Below are positions 35,151 through 43,324 of a DNA stretch of 64,000 bases, piece by piece. The first letter of the stretch is position 1; every line of letters starts with the position of its first letter. Below the pieces are notes generated by a model. The model saw only the letters and a list, made by a program, of their open reading frames with translations, did not search any database and had not been told where the DNA came from. The position numbers were made by a program, and so were the translations under genes. This DNA comes from Truepera sp965215315 (GTDB lineage Bacteria > Deinococcota > Deinococci > Deinococcales > Trueperaceae): the NCBI GenBank assembly GCA_965215315.1, contig CBDCDB010000008.1, positions 2,666,001-2,730,000 on the forward strand, in the 5' to 3' direction.

Positions 35151-35864
35151 GTGCCTACCTATGATGAAGACGCCCCTAAAACGACGCCCAACGCGCTGCC
35201 TGAAAAACATATCCTGATCGTTGAAGACGACGTGGATATCAGCCGCTTGCTGACTCTGGAGCTTTCCGAAGCCGGGTTTCAGGTGACGGCTTGCGACACC
35301 GGCATGCGCGGCCTCGCTGCCGCCCGCGAAGAAGCCCCGGATTTGATCGTCCTCGACCTAGGTCTACCTGACATCAGCGGCGCCGAAATCGCGCGGCGTG
35401 TCCGTAAAACCAGTACGACCCCAATTGTGATTCTGACTGCTGCCGACGACGTAACGACGAAGGTCGATATGCTCAATGCCGGAGCCGACGACTACCTCGC
35501 CAAACCCTTTCACGCCGAAGAACTGCTCGCACGTATCCGCGTTCAGCTGCGGCATCAAAATGCCGGTGCCGCTCAGACGGTCGGCGACTTGCTCCTCGAT
35601 ACGCACCGCCGTCAGCTCTACTGGGAGCAGCAAGAGGTGCGCCTCTCGCCCCGCGAGTTCGACCTGATCGTCTATCTTTGCGGCGCACCCGGACGCGTCT
35701 ACACCCGCCAAGAGATCGAGCAAAATGTCTGGGGAGAAGAGTTGCCTCCATCGTCAAATGTTGTCGATGTACATATCGCCAACATCCGCGCCAAACTCCG
35801 CGAAGTCGGGGGTTACGGCCTGATTCGCACCGTACGCGGTATCGGTTACGCGATCAAAAGCTAG
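35151..35864 (+). CDS. OmpR/PhoB-family response regulator
   Basis: The 237-residue protein has a receiver domain (HILIVEDDVDISRLL, phospho-Asp69 in LIVLDLGLPDISG, Lys in DYLAKPFHAEELLARI) and a C-terminal winged helix (VRLSPREFDLIVYLCGAPGR, VHIANIRAKLREVGGYGLIR, TVRGIGYAIKS). I start at GTG 35151 because GAGGA lies just upstream; an upstream frame start at 35124 would overlap the preceding gene. The histidine kinase gene follows after 247 bases with direct repeats of OmpR-site type. Signal unknown. Confidence 0.92.
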   Translation: MPTYDEDAPKTTPNALPEKHILIVEDDVDISRLLTLELSEAGFQVTACDTGMRGLAAAREEAPDLIVLDLGLPDISGAEIARRVRKTSTTPIVILTAADDVTTKVDMLNAGADDYLAKPFHAEELLARIRVQLRHQNAGAAQTVGDLLLDTHRRQLYWEQQEVRLSPREFDLIVYLCGAPGRVYTRQEIEQNVWGEELPPSSNVVDVHIANIRAKLREVGGYGLIRTVRGIGYAIKS

Positions 35865-36091
35865 CGGCTGAGGTGCCCGTTGACGCGCTGAACGCAGGCA
35901 GCAAGAAGTGTCAAACAGGAACTGAAAAGTGAAGCTTTGTGAAACTCGAGGCGGTTTGGCATGGACATTGGTCTATCAGACGTGAAACCGGTCTATTGAT
36001 GAGCAACTGGTTGGTCTGTAACGGAGCTGGGTTCTTACGGTGTTTAATGTATCGCCCGACTGTTAAATGTAAACTATTCGTTATGCTTTTA

Positions 36092-36107
36092 TTAAGCTTA
36101 GGTTAAG
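36092..36107 (+). promoter_or_regulatory. Candidate response-regulator binding site upstream of the kinase gene
   Basis: Two TTAAG half-sites start 11 bases apart (36092 and 36103), one helical turn in direct orientation, as OmpR/PhoB regulators prefer. They lie just after a possible -10 (TATGCT, 36082-36087) and just before the kinase start. This suggests autoregulation but is untested. Confidence 0.4.
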
Positions 36108-36111
36108 TCTG

Positions 36112-37536
36112 GTGCGGCAAGCTCCTCTTATGGTTAAGCGGCGCGGCCTCGCACTTCGGTGGCGGATTGCTATCTTTAGCAGTCTGGCGATCGCGTGCCT
36201 TAGCCTCTTGGCGTCGGTAGCAGCTTACGCGGTGGTGCGCTCGAGCCTCGTTGGAGACTTGCAGCGAGCGCTTAAAGCTGACGTCGCGCGCGTTGCCGCC
36301 GCCTACACGACTTCGCAAGAAGAGGTAGAAAGCGCAGCGACGGTACAGGACAGCAGTTCGCGTAGCAGTCTGCAAAGCAGTCCACAGGCGGCGCAGCTCG
36401 GCGCGAACGATCTGCAGAGTGTGGCCACCGGTGGTGTGATTATCCAGCTCTACAATAGTACGGGCGAACGCTTCGCCGCTTCAAATGATGAGACGACGCC
36501 CCAGTCTCCGTCGCTGCCGGTGGGAGTTGTCACTGAAGCCCTGACGGAGCCGCAGTCGTGGCGGGGCGAACTCGGCGGAAGTCCGGTGCAGGCGGCGCTC
36601 GCGCCCGCAAGCCTCGGCGTCGTGGCAGTACTGTCCCCCGCAGGTTATATCGGGGCCGCGCTTACACAACTTGCCAAGGTTTTAGCACTCGCCGCCCTTG
36701 TTCTGGTCATTTTGAGCGTCGTGCTGGGCTACCTGGTGGCGGCAGCGGCGACGCGCCCGGTTACGCAGCTCGCCGCGCTCGCCGCGCAGCTCGACCCGGA
36801 CCAGCTGACGCCGATCAGCTACTCCGGCCCCGACGATGAGGTCGGCAGGTTGAGCGCCGTGCTCAACGACCTCATCGAGCGTCTCAAGCTTTCTGTCGAG
36901 GCGCAGCGCACGTTTCTGGCTGAAACCAGCCACGAACTCCGCACACCGCTTACCAGTTTGCAAGGGTTTTTAGACCGTTCGGTAAGGCGCTCACCGCCCC
37001 ATATGAAGGGTGAACTCGAGGACGCCCAGCGCATCGCCCGTTCGATGTCGCGGCTTGTTAGCGACTTGTTACAGCTCACACGCGGTCAGCTCGTGCGCGA
37101 TTACACGCCGCACCTCTTAGACCCTGTGGTGGATATCCTTAAACCCGTGGCCGAAGAGTTTCCGGGGGTCAGGCTCGAGGCCCAACCCGGTCAGCTTTTA
37201 CTCGGCGACCCCGACCGCCTCAAACAGCTCGTCCGCAACCTGACTGCGAACGCTGTACGCGCGACGAATGATCCGCTCGAGGTCACGTTAGGTCTTCTGA
37301 GCACAGCCGAACACCTCGTTTTGCTCGTGCGTGACTGTGGCCCCGGTATTCCCGCCGAGCTGCTCCCACACATCTTTGAAAAGTTTCATAAAGGCGTCGG
37401 TGGCGGCGCAGGGCTCGGTCTGGCGATTGCCAAACAGATTGCCGACGCGCATGGGGGGACGCTCTCTGTCGAAAGCTTTAGGGGACGGGGAACGACCTTC
37501 CGCGTCACGCTCCCGGCAGTTGAAGAGGAAGAGTAA
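36112..37536 (+). CDS. Sensor histidine kinase
   Basis: The 474-residue kinase has an N-terminal membrane helix (WRIAIFSSLAIACLSLLASV), an extracytoplasmic sensor region rich in Ser/Gln (about 45-180), and a second helix (AALVLVILSVVLGYLVAAAA). HAMP follows (LAALAAQLDPDQLTPISY), then HisKA with FLAETSHELRTPLTSLQGF (phosphorylated His). The ATPase domain has NLTANAVRATNDP, VRDCGPGIPAELLPHIF and GGGAGLGLAIAKQI. The start is GTG 36112 or ATG 36130; neither has a ribosome site. It is the partner of the response regulator just upstream. Confidence 0.92.
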   Translation: MRQAPLMVKRRGLALRWRIAIFSSLAIACLSLLASVAAYAVVRSSLVGDLQRALKADVARVAAAYTTSQEEVESAATVQDSSSRSSLQSSPQAAQLGANDLQSVATGGVIIQLYNSTGERFAASNDETTPQSPSLPVGVVTEALTEPQSWRGELGGSPVQAALAPASLGVVAVLSPAGYIGAALTQLAKVLALAALVLVILSVVLGYLVAAAATRPVTQLAALAAQLDPDQLTPISYSGPDDEVGRLSAVLNDLIERLKLSVEAQRTFLAETSHELRTPLTSLQGFLDRSVRRSPPHMKGELEDAQRIARSMSRLVSDLLQLTRGQLVRDYTPHLLDPVVDILKPVAEEFPGVRLEAQPGQLLLGDPDRLKQLVRNLTANAVRATNDPLEVTLGLLSTAEHLVLLVRDCGPGIPAELLPHIFEKFHKGVGGGAGLGLAIAKQIADAHGGTLSVESFRGRGTTFRVTLPAVEEEE

Positions 37537-37659
37537 AGCTATTTCGGACTAGCACTATACTATTTTGGGGAAGAACCTTGTATTTTGGCAAGGAGTAGAG
37601 GTAGCTATAGCTAGCTTGAAGGCTTCACTACGTCGTTAGTTAGCGACGAGGCTGAAAGT

Positions 37660-38694
37660 CTACCCAGATATAAATGAAGTGAGAACCTCTCTAGAAACGT
37701 CTGAACAAACCTCCTCTATCTCTTCCGTGCAAGCATTTGTAAGCAGCGTGACTCCTATATCACGTTCAGTACACAGAGCCGTTAACGCAAAAAATGACCC
37801 GGCAGAGCCAAGATGTGCGCTTACAGGGGTAAGGTCGAGTGCGGCTTTTCCCCAACCCATCGGTTCTTCCCCGTCTAGCCCATGTAATTTACGTGCCATC
37901 GCTTTAGAAAGGGTTTGCGATTGGCCTTTTAAGGCGAGCAGATGTGACTGCAAAAAAGTAGTGTAGTTTCCTAAAGTCATAGACAAGTCGCCTGCCGGAG
38001 AGAAAGCTAATGGGACTAGCTCAGGTTCCGAATCTGGTTGGAGCGAACCCTGAACCTCCTCATGGCCTTGTGGCTGTTCACTGTTGTACTCGCTAGGTAG
38101 ACCAACTACCCCTCGGATGCACAGAGGATCAAAAACATACCTGTCCAAAAGTGCTTTCCAAGACGTTCCCAGTCGGGTTTCGAGGAGAGAGGCTGCTACC
38201 GCATATCCAGCGTTCGAGTAGTTCTGTTCTGTACCCGGTGGGTAGCTAGGAGCACGCGTCAACAACCGCCTGGTTAGCTCTCGTCTTGCTTGTATCGGCG
38301 GCATATCAAGGTCGGCTAGCTCCCTGAACACCGCTTCCTCAGGATCGGTAAAGGGGTATAGGCCCGCACTGTGCTGTAGCAACTGCTCAAAGGTGACGGA
38401 CGCAAAGCCTGGATGCAGCACTTCATCTTCAAACAACTCCTTTAGAGGCTGCTCGAACGAAAAGTCACCTTTTTGCACAAGCCGTGCGGCCATCGTCGCT
38501 ATCATCGCCTTGACGTTTGAGCCTAAGTGGAATAGGTCATCGGCAGTTACCGGCTCTTTACGATTTTGGCGTCGCTTACCCACAACATACTGCTCTAGAA
38601 CCGTTTCACCAGTAAAAAGAGCAGCGGCAATCGCAGGAGCTTGTGAAGACTCGAGTCCTCTTTCTATAAGATCATAAAGGTTTGTGTCTGACAT
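37660..38694 (-). CDS. Serine beta-lactamase-like hydrolase (class C / esterase type)
   Basis: The 344-residue protein has the serine beta-lactamase/DD-peptidase fold motifs. SxxK appears in HLGSNVKAMIATMAA, YxN in GTEQNYSNAGYAVAASLL, and a late HLGSAGSF segment stands in place of KTG. EQLLQHSAGLYPFTDPEEA is typical of the family. No signal peptide is visible, so a cytoplasmic esterase or peptidase is likelier than an antibiotic-resistance enzyme. It lies downstream of the HTTM gene on the same strand in the atypical region, with a 113-base gap that may hold its own promoter. Confidence 0.85.
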   Translation of the reverse strand: MSDTNLYDLIERGLESSQAPAIAAALFTGETVLEQYVVGKRRQNRKEPVTADDLFHLGSNVKAMIATMAARLVQKGDFSFEQPLKELFEDEVLHPGFASVTFEQLLQHSAGLYPFTDPEEAVFRELADLDMPPIQARRELTRRLLTRAPSYPPGTEQNYSNAGYAVAASLLETRLGTSWKALLDRYVFDPLCIRGVVGLPSEYNSEQPQGHEEVQGSLQPDSEPELVPLAFSPAGDLSMTLGNYTTFLQSHLLALKGQSQTLSKAMARKLHGLDGEEPMGWGKAALDLTPVSAHLGSAGSFFALTALCTERDIGVTLLTNACTEEIEEVCSDVSREVLTSFISG

Positions 38695-38807
38695 AATATA
38701 TTACACCTCGGCGGTCAAGGGCGGCATTCTATGGAGAAGATAAAGCAAGGCTCTATACACACGGCTGAACGTCCGACAACCTAAAAATGGGTTGGCGTTG
38801 GCGACAC

Positions 38808-39770
38808 CTAATCCAATTCGATGTTCTCGAGCTGTGTGTGATTGGGATAAGTATCCCTGAGAGAAGGTCGAAGAGTCTCAGCCGCTACTCGCTTGAGGGT
38901 GTTCAAGTTCTTTAGGATTGAGTACCATTCGTTATCCCTTACAGTAAACAAAATGAGTCCAATCAGGATCGAAGAGAAACTCAAGAGCGTGAATCCCATA
39001 AACAAGGCGATACCCAAGTGGACACTAATCCCCAGCAAGACCCAGAAAAGGTGCAGCCTATGGCCCAACGTAAAGACGAATCCTAGTTGGTAAGCGATAG
39101 TTCCATAAGTGAGTAACGTAAACACAAGAGGTACACTTGTTATGTCTACCATCCACTGCCATGATGGGCCAACATACTCTATTTGGAGTATGTCGAATAT
39201 AGCCGTTCCATTAAGCCACAAATCACCTTGTAGCTTTACCAGACCAGAAGTTATGTACATGAGGGAGAGCTGCGTATAGATCGCGTAAACACCTACATTG
39301 TGAAAAAAGTAGTCACCTTTTTGGCTATTTTTCCGCCATGTATTTTTTGGGTTGCTCAAAAGTAACATATAGATGAGGGTGAGGAAAAGTAATGAATCCC
39401 CCCCGTCATGATGCGTTGCCCTTGCACCTTCGAGAACGTAGCCTAAGATGGCAATTACTACACCCAATCTAACTCGTTTTCCGAAGATGAGTAGAAACGA
39501 ACCCGCTAATGAGAAAAGGGGTATGAGGTAGGCGTGCCACCCGCTAGTTGTTCCAAAGAAGAACTGGTCTACCCAACTTAGGTCAAAAGCAACCACCCGA
39601 GACATAGTTCCTGTAGATGCGCCGTTCGGCCCGTAAAAAAGCCCTGCGTATGGAAGTTCTACGACTGTCCTGATCATTAGAGTAAGTCCAAAGGTCAGCT
39701 GTAGGATTCGGACTCCGATAAGGTTGAGTGGTCGGTGTAGAAACGTATCTACTGTCTTAGCTAGCATCAA
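38808..39770 (-). CDS. HTTM-domain membrane protein (SdpB / vitamin-K-dependent-carboxylase-like)
   Basis: The 320-residue protein has about seven to eight hydrophobic segments. Features of HTTM proteins are GVRILQLTFGLTLMIRTVVE in the first helix, EGARATHHDGGDSLLFLTLI (conserved His and acidic residues), QLSLMYITSGLVKLQGDLW and a late HLGIALFMGFTLLSFSSIL. Bacterial members include SdpB, which with SdpA matures the SdpC toxin. It overlaps the upstream DUF5819/SdpA-like gene by 14 bases, a strong sign of joint function. I infer a role in processing or exporting the secreted peptide encoded upstream. Confidence 0.75.
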   Translation of the reverse strand: MMLAKTVDTFLHRPLNLIGVRILQLTFGLTLMIRTVVELPYAGLFYGPNGASTGTMSRVVAFDLSWVDQFFFGTTSGWHAYLIPLFSLAGSFLLIFGKRVRLGVVIAILGYVLEGARATHHDGGDSLLFLTLIYMLLLSNPKNTWRKNSQKGDYFFHNVGVYAIYTQLSLMYITSGLVKLQGDLWLNGTAIFDILQIEYVGPSWQWMVDITSVPLVFTLLTYGTIAYQLGFVFTLGHRLHLFWVLLGISVHLGIALFMGFTLLSFSSILIGLILFTVRDNEWYSILKNLNTLKRVAAETLRPSLRDTYPNHTQLENIELD

Positions 39771-40467
39771 TCTCCATCCCTTCCCAAAGTCCGAAGCTGT
39801 GAACGGGATCGGTAGGAAAAAAGCCGACTTTGTACACTAGCACCGTCCTCTTAGTTTTCCCCTTCTGTTGTTCTGCCCAAGTCGGGATTTTCTCCAACCG
39901 GAGCCATATGCGCAAGTGGCTAAACTGCTCTCCTAGAGCTTTAGAAGCGTCAGCGCAGAACAGAGAAGCGAACCGGATAGTTTGAAGCTTCATTCGGTCT
40001 GCTAGCCCCTTACTGCTACGTTTGTGTGTACAGCTCCGATTGCTTGGATCATAGATACACATACTCTTCGCCTCCGCGCGGCTGATTTCGCTCTGGTTAA
40101 AAACAGTGGTGTTTAGAAAGACCAAACTAGGGTCTATTCCCATCCGCCCTATGCGTTCATATGCGGAAAACGGATTAGCTTTTTTGGCGACCCACAAACC
40201 GGATAGGATATCGACTTTCTCCGTTTTAAGGTGTTCACCTTCGCACTGGACAACTAAGCCGAGGTCGCTGGTAAGTGGCTCTGGGGCAAACAAACGCCAG
40301 TCTTGGTTGAACGTCCCAATGTAAGTGTGATGTGCGTTGGTCAACTGTTTGATGGGATTGGGCGGCGTAAGGAACAAGCTAGTAAGAGTAAAATGATAGA
40401 CAAAAAACATACAGACTATTGGATAGAGGAAACGTTTCACCCATAACCGGATAATAGAAATGCGCAT
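39757..40467 (-). CDS. DUF5819/SdpA-like membrane-anchored protein
   Basis: The 236-residue protein has one N-terminal helix (FLYPIVCMFFVYHFTLTSLF). An exported-looking domain then contains HTYIGTFNQDWRLFAPEPL, the Trp-X-X-Phe-X-Pro signature of DUF5819 and SdpA-type partners of HTTM proteins. Four Cys residues in the domain could form disulfides. GGAGGTGAAAAG precedes the ATG at 40467. It lies between a secreted-peptide gene and the HTTM gene. Similarity to SdpA is weak and based on context and the motif. Confidence 0.6.
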   Translation of the reverse strand: MRISIIRLWVKRFLYPIVCMFFVYHFTLTSLFLTPPNPIKQLTNAHHTYIGTFNQDWRLFAPEPLTSDLGLVVQCEGEHLKTEKVDILSGLWVAKKANPFSAYERIGRMGIDPSLVFLNTTVFNQSEISRAEAKSMCIYDPSNRSCTHKRSSKGLADRMKLQTIRFASLFCADASKALGEQFSHLRIWLRLEKIPTWAEQQKGKTKRTVLVYKVGFFPTDPVHSFGLWEGMEIDAS

Positions 40468-40649
40468 AACTTTTCACCTCCTTCAAGATGTACGCTCATT
40501 GGAGTGAATAAACTCTACAGTATTCGTTTACTTTACTAGGTGCAAGTATTTCAACACTCACACCTACTAGGACGGTTTAACCCTCTAAATCTCAGTAATT
40601 TCGCTATGTGTGGGCTTCAGGGTATTTGCAACGTTTCGGGTCGTGATCG

Positions 40650-40880
40650 CTAGTCTTGACCGACAACCGTTACGGGGTCGTCAGATCTCCAAACTCTAAT
40701 GGTTTGGAAGTAGACTTTTTCGGAATCCTTGCCGCGTTTCAAGTCATGACCGTTGATGGTTACTGACGCTGCAGTGACAGGCTTCACGAAACTAGCCCCT
40801 AAAGAGGCAGCACCTACGGCAATGAACAGAGCGGTGACTACAGCAATCTTTTTTAGGCCCGTCTTTACGGATGTTGACAT
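40650..40880 (-). CDS. Small secreted peptide precursor (76 residues)
   Basis: The ATG at 40880 follows AGGAGA by four bases. The product starts MSTSVKTGLKKIAVVTALFI with a classic signal peptide and a likely signal-peptidase site after VTAA or VTA. It ends in a mature part of about 38 residues (SVTINGHDLKRGKDS to DDPVTVVGQD). There are no cysteines. It heads a unit with the SdpA-like and SdpB-like genes, in the place of an SdpC-type precursor, although it is unrelated in sequence as far as I can see. I infer a secreted signal or antimicrobial peptide. Confidence 0.6.
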   Translation of the reverse strand: MSTSVKTGLKKIAVVTALFIAVGAASLGASFVKPVTAASVTINGHDLKRGKDSEKVYFQTIRVWRSDDPVTVVGQD

Positions 40881-40965
40881 ATTTTCTCCTAGTCGGTAGC
40901 GAAAACTTCGGGCGAATTGGCGCAAACTCCTTTCCTTGATTTACATTTACGTTATTCCCCTCCAG

Positions 40966-41019
40966 TAACCGTCACGTTACCGAAGACGTTACGAACGGAT
41001 AGGTTACGTCGAGGTTACG
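40966..41019. promoter_or_regulatory. Direct-repeat operator between the two peptide genes (SARP-type)
   Basis: GTTAC occurs at 40976, 40988, 41003 and 41014, plus an inverted GTAAC at 40966. The last two form GGTTACG-TCGA-GGTTACG: heptamers with a four-base spacer and 11-base period. This is the geometry of sites bound by SARP regulators. The neighbouring regulator gene at 41293-42990 encodes a SARP-like winged helix. Confidence 0.55.
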
Positions 41020-41161
41020 TTGAAAAGTGATAATCAGAGGGTATCAGCTGGTCGGCAGCACTTTCAACCTGAGGTCTAACGACTAGCACGTGCATCACGC
41101 AGTGATAGCTATTCGACTTCTCGCAGAAACGCTAAATGACGCAACTTAAAGGGGTGAACCG

Positions 41162-41284
41162 ATGGACAAACTGCTGAAAATCCTTTTCATAGTTCTGATT
41201 AGTTCAGTTGCGTGTTTCGTTTTGGCTGAAGGTGGGAGCGAAAATGATCAGCTGCTACCAGTTAGTCAAAGTACTAGGAAATGA
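41162..41284 (+). CDS. 40-residue exported peptide precursor (candidate pheromone)
   Basis: An ATG at 41162 preceded by AAAGGGGTG opens a 40-residue frame. Its start MDKLLKILFIVLISSVACF is a signal peptide with a likely cut after VLA, leaving the hydrophilic tail EGGSENDQLLPVSQSTRK of 18 residues. Size and layout match precursors of exported signalling peptides. Its stop lies eight bases from the stop of the convergent TPR regulator gene, an arrangement seen with Rgg-SHP-type pairs. No family match is recognised; the reading as a pheromone is inference. Confidence 0.5.
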   Translation: MDKLLKILFIVLISSVACFVLAEGGSENDQLLPVSQSTRK

Positions 41285-41292
41285 CCAGATCC

Positions 41293-42990
41293 TCAAAGAT
41301 CTAACTCGCCTTTTATCCGGTCGCTACGACCGTAAGCAATACTTCCGCGTACGTCTCCTGGAGGGAGGCGAGATTGTAATGCTTCCCATAGGATGATGTC
41401 ATACGGCAAGATATTCGCAAGTTCCCACATAGCGTCTAGATCTTCAGAGGCGACTGCGGCGGAGCGCAACTCTGTCTCTAACGCGTCACGAAGCTCTGTT
41501 ATCTGACTGAGAGACGAGTCAGGTAGCAAAGGGCCTGCATATGCCCTTACTGCCCCGAGGATGTCACCCTGTCGCAATCTACTCTCTGTATACAAAAAAT
41601 CGACCCAGATGTTGCGATTCACGATTTTGTAAGGTTTCGTGCTAACTTCTATACCTTCTGTTTGGCGCAACCGGAAAATCTCTGTTCTTACGGCTTGGGT
41701 ATTCAGTCCATCATATAAAGCTTCACTTAAAGTTTCGGCGTTCTGCCCTTGAGGGTTCGAGAGAAGCAGCGTTAGCAGTTCGAAACTCCGCTTTCTCAGC
41801 TTTACTTCACTTCCGTTTACAAATAGCTTAGGCGAACCGAGCAGACAGAGCTTGATCTCTTGATCGTTAGGCTCGAGACCACTTTGCCTTGAGATTATCC
41901 CGTCAAAAAATCGTCTGCCTATGGTCGAGAGGACGGTCCCTACAAACTCAACATTATGGCTGAAGGCTTCAGCATATTGGGTTCTTGCTTCACTTAAATA
42001 TACGCCTGCTTCGTATGCTAAAAGCGCACGAGAATTCAGTAGAGGTTGAGAGATTTCTTCCAATAGACTCAGCGCATAAGGATCAGGCCAGCTAGCTATA
42101 GCAAGAGCTAATTTTGCTCTTAGATTATGTTCTGGAGCGAGTTTCTCCGAAATACTTATGGCTGTCTCCGCTATCTCTGTAGCCTTGCCTTCTAGCCCCA
42201 TACCTCTAAGGGCTTTCACTGCACCGTATGTAAGCAGTGCCCACTGAGTTCTCGAAGCGCCTTTTAGTAGTGACTCATATATGAGGTACGCCTCTTCGTA
42301 TCTGTACGTCGCTTGGTATAAATCCGCTAGCGTGGTCTGTAGTAAGTGTCGTTGAGTTGGGTAATTCGTACCGATTCGTGCGTATGTGGTTTTTATCTCT
42401 CCTTCTAATCCCGTTACATCAGCCAGCAGGATGGTCAGAAAAGCTCTAGTATTAAACGCGGCTAAAGACAATCCGGGATGGGTAGAACGCAGTTCGGCGT
42501 AGCGCGCCCAATGCAAGCTTTCTCGGCAACGTCCAGCCCGCATAAAAGCTACCGATAGGGCGTGTGAATTTCGGACCTCAGCATAACTATCACGTTCCTC
42601 CTCAGCGGCAATTACAGAGGTCTGAAGTATGTTTATGCTCTGAGACCGCTCAGGAGTAGCTAACCCTAAGTGATAGAGTGTTGTAGGTGTCAAAGCTGTT
42701 TTTGCTGCCTCTGTAGCTAGTTGAAAGTAAGAAACGTTATTACCCTGTAGCGCTTGCATAAAGGCGTCGAGCGCTTCAAGATTAGCTTTTTCCTCTTTTG
42801 TCGTGGTGCCGTTTGTAAGTGCTTCTTTCAACAAGGTTTTTGCTTCAGAAACCTTGCCAACGTTGATCAGAGCAGCCGCAACATAGAAATAACTGCTCGT
42901 TGTAAACACTGATGGCTTTTTCTCAAACTCATCTACGATACTTTCATTGTCGCCTGAGGCATAGGCTTTCTTTGCTACTGCTGTGTTCAC
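41293..42990 (-). CDS. TPR-containing transcriptional regulator with SARP-like winged helix
   Basis: The 565-residue protein has tetratricopeptide-like helical pairs through about residues 1-370 (for example SSYFYVAAALINVGKVSEAK, HLLQTTLADLYQATYRYEEA). From about 376 it has an OmpR-like winged helix (IKLCLLGSPKLFVNGSEVKL, KRSFELLTLLLSNPQGQNAE, LNTQAVRTEIFRLRQTEG) and then a BTAD-like helical end. SARPs have the same DNA-binding type, usually at the N-terminus; here the order is reversed. TPR domains of such regulators often bind peptides. It starts with GTG 42990, overlapping the stop of an upstream 77-residue frame (GTGA). Confidence 0.75.
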   Translation of the reverse strand: MNTAVAKKAYASGDNESIVDEFEKKPSVFTTSSYFYVAAALINVGKVSEAKTLLKEALTNGTTTKEEKANLEALDAFMQALQGNNVSYFQLATEAAKTALTPTTLYHLGLATPERSQSINILQTSVIAAEEERDSYAEVRNSHALSVAFMRAGRCRESLHWARYAELRSTHPGLSLAAFNTRAFLTILLADVTGLEGEIKTTYARIGTNYPTQRHLLQTTLADLYQATYRYEEAYLIYESLLKGASRTQWALLTYGAVKALRGMGLEGKATEIAETAISISEKLAPEHNLRAKLALAIASWPDPYALSLLEEISQPLLNSRALLAYEAGVYLSEARTQYAEAFSHNVEFVGTVLSTIGRRFFDGIISRQSGLEPNDQEIKLCLLGSPKLFVNGSEVKLRKRSFELLTLLLSNPQGQNAETLSEALYDGLNTQAVRTEIFRLRQTEGIEVSTKPYKIVNRNIWVDFLYTESRLRQGDILGAVRAYAGPLLPDSSLSQITELRDALETELRSAAVASEDLDAMWELANILPYDIILWEALQSRLPPGDVRGSIAYGRSDRIKGELDL

Positions 42991-43220
42991 CCAGCTATCC
43001 CAAATCTAGAAGAGCTGTTTCTATCTCTAGATTGTGCCGACCTTCGACTTTCAAGAAGCTCTCTCAACCTCACGTCAAGCGGCACAAAAATGAATGTTCC
43101 GAAGCTTCCTTGATACTTGTTTCTTTGGTTCAGGACGATACGGCTCTCTTGGGTATTTTTAATTACCGAAGCAACATAGTTTCTAAGTGCCTTACCAGAG
43201 GTCGATAAAAGTAACAACAC
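42987..43220 (-). CDS. Hypothetical 77-residue protein coupled to the TPR regulator
   Basis: The frame, beginning with GTG at 43220, reads SGKALRNYVASVIKNTQESR and ends RNSSSRFGIAG. Its TGA overlaps the GTG start of the regulator gene. It could be a separate small protein, or the displaced N-terminus of the regulator after a frameshift. No family recognised. Confidence 0.35.
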   Translation of the reverse strand: MLLLLSTSGKALRNYVASVIKNTQESRIVLNQRNKYQGSFGTFIFVPLDVRLRELLESRRSAQSRDRNSSSRFGIAG

Positions 43221-43324
43221 ATAGCCATCTTAACATGTTATGAGGAATTCAAAAGAGCAGAGCTGGCTTTGTAACATAGAGGACGCTTTGCCAAACCGTA
43301 AGCTAACCTCTTCATTTCATACTC

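Noticed and set aside
37660..38694. Antibiotic-resistance beta-lactamase
   Set aside because: No signal peptide and an atypical third motif; the family is mostly esterases and peptidases.
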